10,379 nucleotides of DNA from Cupriavidus sp. (GTDB taxonomy: Bacteria > Pseudomonadota > Gammaproteobacteria > Burkholderiales > Burkholderiaceae). The translations under genes and the position numbers were made by a program. Each line of letters begins with the position of its first letter. Positions within the stretch are counted from its first letter, which is position 1. The notes beneath the pieces were generated by a model. That model had not been told where the DNA came from and did not search any database. It saw only the letters and a list, made by a program, of their open reading frames with translations. Below are positions 5,561 through 10,379 of this stretch, in pieces. The stretch lies in contig JABFVP010000277.1 of NCBI GenBank assembly GCA_013362725.1, positions 1 through 10,379 on the forward strand, written 5' to 3'.

Positions 5561-6802
5561 CTACTGCAGCGCAACCATGCGGGTCAGCGCCGGGTCGTTG
5601 CCCGGGCCATGCACGCAGCTGACGCCGGCGGGATCGTAGATGCGCGCGACGCAGCCGTTGCAGCTGTCGCAGGCTGAGTGCCGCACTGCGCCGCTGCGCC
5701 AGTTGGCCACCAGCGCAGGATCGTGGATCAGCGCGCGCGCCAGCGCGATGCAGTCGAAGCCCTCTGTCATCAGCTGCGCCACGTTGTCGAGCGACTTGAC
5801 GCCGCCGATATAGGCCAGCGGCATCCGCACCGCCTGGCGCACCACGCGCGAGGCTTCGAGAAAATAGAGTTCGCGGAAGGCCAGGTCGCGCGGCGTGCTG
5901 CGTTCCAGCATGGCGATGCCGAAGCGCGCCAGCGCGGTCGGCGCGGCAGCCTTCATCTGCGCGGTCGGCATCGGGCTGCCGAACAGCGCCCACGGGCTTT
6001 CCACGTTGCGCCCGCCGCTGAGCGTCAGCAGGTCGGCGCCCTCGGCCTCCAGCAGGCGCGCGGTCACGGCGGAATCCGCGGGCTGGTTGCCGCCCGGCAC
6101 GCCGTCGCTGACGCTGAGCTTGCAGCACACCGCGAGGTCTGCGCCGACCGCGTCTTTCACCCGGCGCAGCACCGCGGCCGGAAAGCGGGTCCGGTTCTCC
6201 ACGGTGCCGCCGAAGGCATCGCGCCGCCGGGTGCTCAGCGGCGACAGGAACTGGTTGAGCAGGTAGCCGTGGCCCATGTGGATTTCGACCGCGTCGAAGC
6301 CGGCGTCGCGCGCCAGCCGCGCCGCCGCGGCAAACTGGCCGGCCACGCGCTCCATGTCCGGCGCTTGCATGGCGCGCTGGAAATACACGCCGTGCATCAT
6401 GCCGAAGGCATTGAGGCCCGACGAGGCACTGCCCGGCGCCCGGCTGCCGCCGTGGCGCATGGTGGTGAACGAGCCCGCGTGCGTGATCTGCAGGCAGGCC
6501 GCCGCGCCTTCGCGGTGGACCGCGTCGGTCAGCACGCGCAAGTGCGGCACCTGCTCCGCGCGCATGCTGAGCTGGTGCGCGAAGGTCAGCCCGTCGTCGG
6601 CGACCGCCGCGTAGGCTACCGTGGTCATGCCCACGCCGCCCGCGGCCATGGCGCGATGGTGCTCGACCAGCGCCCGGGTCGGCAGGCCTTGCGGCGTCAT
6701 GCCTTCATTCGCGCCGGCCTTGATAAAGCGGTTGCGCAGCGTCAGCGGGCCGAGGCGGAGCGGCGTGAAGGCCGGCGCGGCGGAATCCAGGATCTCGGGC
6801 AT
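5561..6802 (-). CDS. Old Yellow Enzyme-family NADH:flavin oxidoreductase with Fe-S cysteine motif
   Basis: A 413-residue FMN-dependent (alpha/beta)8-barrel enzyme that should reduce activated C=C bonds using NAD(P)H. ATG at 6802 has GGAGAG 6 nt upstream. Visible: LTLRNRFIKAG near 21-30 at the barrel entrance, QITHAGS (105-111), the active-site segment HMGHGYLLNQFLSP with H175/H178 as the carbonyl-binding pair and Y180 as candidate proton donor, RRRDAFGGTVENR (192-204), and a phosphate-binding end IALARALIHDP (352-362). After the barrel, C378, C381, C384 and C396 form C-x2-C-x2-C-x11-C, like the 4Fe-4S site of 2,4-dienoyl-CoA reductase-type members. The chain stops there, so the FAD/NAD(P) domains of those longer enzymes are missing and an external electron donor or partner is likely. 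In this operon the substrate could be a delta-4 or delta-1 3-ketosteroid; that is inference. Confidence 0.85.
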   Translation of the reverse strand: MPEILDSAAPAFTPLRLGPLTLRNRFIKAGANEGMTPQGLPTRALVEHHRAMAAGGVGMTTVAYAAVADDGLTFAHQLSMRAEQVPHLRVLTDAVHREGAAACLQITHAGSFTTMRHGGSRAPGSASSGLNAFGMMHGVYFQRAMQAPDMERVAGQFAAAARLARDAGFDAVEIHMGHGYLLNQFLSPLSTRRRDAFGGTVENRTRFPAAVLRRVKDAVGADLAVCCKLSVSDGVPGGNQPADSAVTARLLEAEGADLLTLSGGRNVESPWALFGSPMPTAQMKAAAPTALARFGIAMLERSTPRDLAFRELYFLEASRVVRQAVRMPLAYIGGVKSLDNVAQLMTEGFDCIALARALIHDPALVANWRSGAVRHSACDSCNGCVARIYDPAGVSCVHGPGNDPALTRMVALQ

Positions 6803-6824
6803 GCAGTCTCTCCGGTTGCAGTGC

Positions 6825-9281
6825 TCAGGCGGTGTCGGATTTCAGGTGCCCATGCGTGACCGGCGCACTGTCGCCACCGATGGCGGCGCCGGCGGGCCTG
6901 GCGGCCGCACTGCGGGCGCGGGCCCGCTCTTCCTGCTCCACGCCCAGCCACGCCGCCAGCGCCGGCAGGAGCGACACCGCGCCGAACAGGTTCACCAGGA
7001 ACATGAACGCCAGCAGGATGCCCATGTCGGCCTGGAACTTGAGCGCGGCAAAGGCCCATGTGCCCACGCCGATGCACATCGTCAGCGCCGTGAACAGCGC
7101 CGCCGAGCCGCGCTGGCGCATGGCCTCGGCAAAGGCCTGCGGCAGCGCCTGCCCTTCTTCGCGGATCTGGTGCTGGATGCGCTCGTACAGGTAGATGCCG
7201 TAGTCCACGCCGACGCCCACGCCCAGCGTGATCACCGGCAGCGTCGACACCTTCAGGCCGATGCCCAGGCGCGCCATCAGCGCATTGCACAGCACCGACA
7301 CCAGCGTCAGCGGCACGATGATGCACAGCACCGCGCGCCACGAGCGGAAGGTCAGCAGGCACAGCAGCGTGATCGCGCCGAAGATCGCCAGCAGCATCGC
7401 CACCTCGGCCTCTTCCACCGCCTCGTTGGTCGCCGCCATCACGCCGATATTGCCGCCCGCCAGGCGGAAGGCCACGTTGGAAGTCTTGTCGCTGGCATCG
7501 AAGCGGCGGATCTCGCGGATGATGTGGGCGATGGTCGCGCCTTCGTGGTTGGCGGTGTAGATCAGCACCTGGATCGCCTGGCAGTTCGACGTATTCATGC
7601 CGTTGTCGGGGTCGAAGGCCTTGGCGCCCTGGCTCAGGCCGGCGCTGTTGCGCGGCAGCGCCTCCCAGCGCGGGTTGCCCTCGTTGTAGGCGCCGATCAC
7701 CACCTTGGCCAGCGACGACACGCTGACCACCGACTGCACGCCGGACACGCCGCGCATATGCATCTCGAAGCGCTCCACCGCGCTCATCACCGGGTAGTGC
7801 AGGCAGCCGTCGTCGAAGCCGGTGGGCTCGACCACCACGGTGAGCGCGTCCGAGCCGATGTTGTACTGGCTGACGATGCTGGCGCTGTCGCGGTTATAGC
7901 GCGAATCCGCGCGCAGCTCGGGCGCGCCGGTGCCGACATCGCCAATCTTCAGGCCGCGCGACTCGATCGCGCCGTAGGCCAGCAGCGCCAGCGCCGCGAC
8001 GAACACGCCCAGCGCGGGCGCCGGCCGCGCCAGCGCGCCGAACTTGTGCCACAGGCCGCCCTGGCCCTTTGCGTGCGATGCGCGCGTGGCCCGCGCCAGG
8101 GCCGACGGCTCCAGCCGCGTGTACGACAGCAAAATCGGCAGGAACACCTTGTTGGTCACGATCATCAGCAGCACACCCAGGCAGGCGGTGATGCCGAGTT
8201 CGCGCACGATATCGATCTCGATGCGCATGATCACCATGAAACCCAGCGCATTGGTCAGCAGCGCCACGGTGCCGGGAATGAACAGCTTGCGGAAGGCCGC
8301 GCTGGCGCTGTCGAGCGGGCCATGCCCCTGCGCCACCTCCTGCTTCCAGGCATTGGTCATCTGCACCGCGTGCGAGACCCCGATCGAGAAGATCAGGAAC
8401 GGCACCAGGATCGACATCGGGTCGATGCCGTAGCCGAGCAACGGCAGCAGCCCCAGCAGCCAGGCCACCGGCAGCAGCGCCACCACCAGCGCCAGCGCGG
8501 TGATGCGCAGCGAGCGCGTATACAGCCACAGCAGCAGCGCGGTAACGGCAAAGGCCAGCGCGAAGAAGCCCATCACGCCGGCGATGCCGGCTTCGACATC
8601 GCCCACCAGCTTGGCGAAGCCGACGATATTGACTTCGACGTCGGTGCCGCCGAACTGCGCGCGGATTTTCTCGAGCTGGCGCGCCACCGAGCCGTAGTCG
8701 ATGGTCTTGCCGGTGGCCGGGTCGGTCTCGCGCAGTTCCGCGCGGATCAGCGCGGACTTCAGGTCATTGCTGACCAGCCGGCCGATCTGCCCGGAGCGGG
8801 CCACGTTGCGCCGCACCTTGTCGAGCTCGTCCGGCGCGCCGGAAAAGCGGCCCGGCACCACCACATCGCCGCGGAAGCCGGCTTCGGTGACCTCGGTGTA
8901 GCGCACGTTGGGCGTGAACAGCGAGAACACGCGCGAACGGTCCACGCCGGGGATGAAGAACACTTCATCGGTGGCGTGGCGCAGCTTGTCCATGAAGGCG
9001 GCGTTGTAGATGTCGCCGTCGCCCTTCCAGCGCAGGCTCACCAGCACGGTGTTGGCACCGGAGAAGGTGCTGGCGTACTTGGTGAACACCTGCATGTAAG
9101 GGTGCTGCAGCGGGATCATCTTGTTGAAGCCGGGATCGAGCCGCAGGCGCGTGGCGGAAAAGCCCAGCGCCACGGTCACGGCCAGGCACAGCAACAGCAG
9201 CAGGCGGCGCCGGCGCATCAGCACGCCGGCGCAGGCATCGACGAAGCGGCCCAGGCGGCCGGGGGATTGGGGGCGGGTCAT
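6825..9281 (-). CDS. RND-superfamily (MMPL-type) transporter
   Basis: An 818-residue inner-membrane protein with the duplicated RND plan: TM1 near 27-44, a large periplasmic loop 45-230, TM2-6 in 232-388, TM7 near 420-440, a second loop 441-620, and TM8-12 in 624-778. TM10 carries GVGVGVDYGIYLYE (687-700), with the conserved Asp expected for proton coupling; the matching place in TM4 reads SIGVSHAVQ, without an Asp, as in many proteins of this predicted-exporter group. I prefer ATG 9281 although its SD is weak (GAGAA), because the in-frame GTG at 9335 would overlap the preceding gene by 26 bp. Such proteins act without the usual adaptor and outer-membrane channel and are linked to hydrophobic molecules, including steroids and hopanoids. 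The gene lies between the YCF48-like partner and the catabolic enzymes, so import or export of a steroid or intermediate is likely, direction unknown. Confidence 0.9.
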   Translation of the reverse strand: MTRPQSPGRLGRFVDACAGVLMRRRRLLLLLCLAVTVALGFSATRLRLDPGFNKMIPLQHPYMQVFTKYASTFSGANTVLVSLRWKGDGDIYNAAFMDKLRHATDEVFFIPGVDRSRVFSLFTPNVRYTEVTEAGFRGDVVVPGRFSGAPDELDKVRRNVARSGQIGRLVSNDLKSALIRAELRETDPATGKTIDYGSVARQLEKIRAQFGGTDVEVNIVGFAKLVGDVEAGIAGVMGFFALAFAVTALLLWLYTRSLRITALALVVALLPVAWLLGLLPLLGYGIDPMSILVPFLIFSIGVSHAVQMTNAWKQEVAQGHGPLDSASAAFRKLFIPGTVALLTNALGFMVIMRIEIDIVRELGITACLGVLLMIVTNKVFLPILLSYTRLEPSALARATRASHAKGQGGLWHKFGALARPAPALGVFVAALALLAYGAIESRGLKIGDVGTGAPELRADSRYNRDSASIVSQYNIGSDALTVVVEPTGFDDGCLHYPVMSAVERFEMHMRGVSGVQSVVSVSSLAKVVIGAYNEGNPRWEALPRNSAGLSQGAKAFDPDNGMNTSNCQAIQVLIYTANHEGATIAHIIREIRRFDASDKTSNVAFRLAGGNIGVMAATNEAVEEAEVAMLLAIFGAITLLCLLTFRSWRAVLCIIVPLTLVSVLCNALMARLGIGLKVSTLPVITLGVGVGVDYGIYLYERIQHQIREEGQALPQAFAEAMRQRGSAALFTALTMCIGVGTWAFAALKFQADMGILLAFMFLVNLFGAVSLLPALAAWLGVEQEERARARSAAARPAGAAIGGDSAPVTHGHLKSDTA

Positions 9282-9309
9282 GTCGGTTCTCGCGTCCGGT
9301 CGGTCGGGT

Positions 9310-10272
9310 TCAGGGATTGGCGGCGAGCGTGGCACCGGCCAGGCCGCCGTTGCCGCCGAGCGCCAGCGTGTCCTTGCCGGTGACGGCCAGTGCTGCCAGG
9401 GTCTGCGGGCTGCCCGCCGGCAGCGTGGTGAAGCGGCGCCCGCCGTCGGCGGACATCACCAGCACGCCGCCCTGCCCGGCCAGCACGATGCGGCCGTCGG
9501 CAAGCTCGGCGCCGCCGAAGAACGAGGTCCTGAGGCCGGTCTGCGCCGCGCGCCAGGTGGCCCCGAAGTCTTCGCTGCGCAGGGCGTTGCCGCGCATGCC
9601 GTAGGCCAGCCAGGCACCGTCGCGCAGCGGCAGCACGCCGTACAGCGAGCCTTCATAAGGGGTCTTGACCGGCTCCCACTGGCTGCCGCCGTCGGTCGAG
9701 CGCAGCACCAGCCCGGCCTCGCCGACCAGCATCAGCCGCCCCTGCCCGTCGCTGGCGATGGCGTTGAGGTGGCGGTCCTGCATGGCCTTGGCGCCGGCCT
9801 CTTCCCAATGCCGGCCCTGGTCGCGCGACACCAGGAAACGGCCGAAGCTGCCCACCGCGAACCACGGCCCGCTGGCCTGCGCCAGCGCACCCAGCAGCGG
9901 ATCCGACGATTCCGGATCGAATGCGACCTGCTGCCAGTGCGCGCCGCCGTCTTCGGTGCGCAGGATCTGGCCGCTGTGGCCGACCGCGATACCGCGCCGG
10001 CTGTCGGCAAAGGCCACCTGCGTCAGCGTGGCGCCTTGCGGCTTGTCCACCGCCGCCGGGCGCCAGCTGTGCCCCAGGTCATCGCTGAACAGGATCTTGC
10101 CGCGCTCGCCGACGGCGACCAGGCGCTCGCCGGCGCGGGCGATGCCGTTGACTTGCAGGCTTTCGGGGCGTAGCGCGGTGGCCGGGAACGGCGGCAGCGG
10201 ACGCGGCGCGAAGGCCCATACCGCAGTGGCCAGCACGGCCAGCGACATGGCGATGCCGATCAGTCGTTTCAT
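9310..10272 (-). CDS. YCF48-like/BNR-repeat beta-propeller protein, exported
   Basis: A 320-residue protein with ATG at 10272 and an excellent SD, GGAGGAG, 5 nt upstream; the in-frame extension to 10377 reads through the repeat and is rejected. Residues 1-22 (MKRLIGIAMSLAVLATAVWAFA) form a signal peptide or single anchor, so the rest is probably periplasmic. Six Asp-box blades are visible: FSDDLGHSW (62-70), RTEDGGAHW (105-113), VSRDQGRHW (148-156), RSTDGGSQW (191-199), RSEDFGATW (232-240) and a degenerate MSADGGRRF (273-281). The spacing of about 41-43 residues fits a six-bladed propeller like the photosystem II assembly factor YCF48. No catalytic sialidase residues are evident, so I do not call it a glycosidase. 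YCF48-like genes often precede an RND/MMPL gene in clusters for hydrophobic substrates, suggesting a periplasmic partner of the transporter. Its molecular function is not known. Confidence 0.87.
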   Translation of the reverse strand: MKRLIGIAMSLAVLATAVWAFAPRPLPPFPATALRPESLQVNGIARAGERLVAVGERGKILFSDDLGHSWRPAAVDKPQGATLTQVAFADSRRGIAVGHSGQILRTEDGGAHWQQVAFDPESSDPLLGALAQASGPWFAVGSFGRFLVSRDQGRHWEEAGAKAMQDRHLNAIASDGQGRLMLVGEAGLVLRSTDGGSQWEPVKTPYEGSLYGVLPLRDGAWLAYGMRGNALRSEDFGATWRAAQTGLRTSFFGGAELADGRIVLAGQGGVLVMSADGGRRFTTLPAGSPQTLAALAVTGKDTLALGGNGGLAGATLAANP

Positions 10273-10304
10273 GATGTCTCCTCCGGGTTGGAGTGATGTT
10301 GTTT

Positions 10305-10354
10305 GTTTGCTCCCCTCTCCCGCTGGCTGGCGGGAGAGGGGCCGGGGGAGAGGG
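10305..10354. repeat. Second copy of the CTCCCCTCTCCCGC palindromic repeat
   Basis: Bases 10305-10323 are identical to 3544-3562. Arms 10312-10323 and 10330-10341 are perfect 12-bp complements around TGGCTG, followed by CCGGGGGAGAGGGC, a tail typical of REP-like intergenic elements in GC-rich proteobacteria. It lies 32 bp upstream of the first operon gene, in the same orientation as the copy at 3539-3588. It could end a transcript from a gene off the right edge; no T-run is seen. Confidence 0.65.
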
Positions 10355-10379
10355 CAGGCGCCGGCATACCGACGCACTT

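Larger units (their letters stand above)
3614..10272 (-). other. Five-gene operon: YCF48-like, RND transporter, flavin reductase, kshA, hsdA
   Basis: All five genes lie on the minus strand with spacers of 28, 22, 76 and 2 nt in order of transcription, and no intervening gene on the other strand. One transcript is the simplest reading. The promoter is not obvious in 10273-10379, so it may lie there undetected or beyond the right edge with further genes. Envelope genes come first and catabolic enzymes last, with a paired hairpin in the 76-nt spacer that splits kshA-hsdA from the rest. Confidence 0.8.

Noticed and set aside
5678..6859. Open frame of 393 codons on the plus strand opposite the flavin reductase
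   Set aside because: Arg/His/Ala-rich antisense shadow; the other strand carries an intact OYE-family enzyme.
9282..9335. 18-residue extension of the RND protein from a GTG at 9335
   Set aside because: It would overlap the preceding gene and has a non-ATG start; still possible because the SD before ATG 9281 is weak.
6621..9383. Open frame of 920 codons on the plus strand opposite the RND gene
   Set aside because: Its product is a His/Arg/Gln/Ala-rich string without domain logic, as expected from the mirror of a GC-rich gene, and the minus strand encodes a clear RND transporter.
10273..10377. 35-residue extension of the YCF48-like protein
   Set aside because: It translates the palindromic repeat and hides the signal peptide; ATG 10272 has a strong GGAGGAG site.

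Overview
The window looks like chromosomal DNA from a high-GC betaproteobacterium. The codon use, very GC-rich third positions, long antisense open frames and CTCTCCCGC-type intergenic palindromes fit Burkholderiaceae, most likely Cupriavidus or a relative. The genus is inferred; no rRNA or housekeeping marker is present. There are no tRNA or rRNA genes, CRISPR arrays, transposases or integrases.

Layout. A PAS-containing transcriptional regulator (minus strand) runs off the left edge, starting at 880. After a 250-bp divergent spacer carrying a perfect 16-bp palindrome comes a large exported arylsulfatase on the plus strand (1131-3530). It converges on a five-gene minus-strand operon (10272 down to 3614), with a near-perfect hairpin repeat between the two ends. 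In transcription order the operon encodes a YCF48-like beta-propeller lipid-export partner, an MMPL/RND-superfamily transporter, an Old Yellow Enzyme-type flavin reductase with an Fe-S cysteine motif, a KshA-like Rieske oxygenase (3-ketosteroid 9alpha-hydroxylase oxygenase component) and a 3alpha-hydroxysteroid dehydrogenase/carbonyl reductase-like SDR (HsdA-like). Spacers are 28, 22, 76 and 2 nt, so co-transcription is very likely. A second copy of the hairpin repeat lies upstream of the operon at the right edge.

How the genes may work together. KshA and HsdA homologues side by side point to steroid (androstane, bile-acid or sterol-type) catabolism. The SDR would interconvert 3alpha-hydroxyl and 3-keto groups. 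The flavin reductase is suited to reducing an enone such as a delta-4 or delta-1 3-ketosteroid. KshA would hydroxylate C9, a step in opening ring B. The RND/YCF48 pair is the kind seen with genes for hydrophobic substrates and may move the steroid or an intermediate across the envelope. The divergent sulfatase could remove sulfate from a sulfated steroid in the periplasm before uptake, and the PAS regulator may sense the substrate. The links to sulfated substrates and to the regulator are inference. No KshB reductase, 3-ketosteroid delta-1-dehydrogenase or ring-cleavage gene is visible here, so the rest of the pathway must lie elsewhere.
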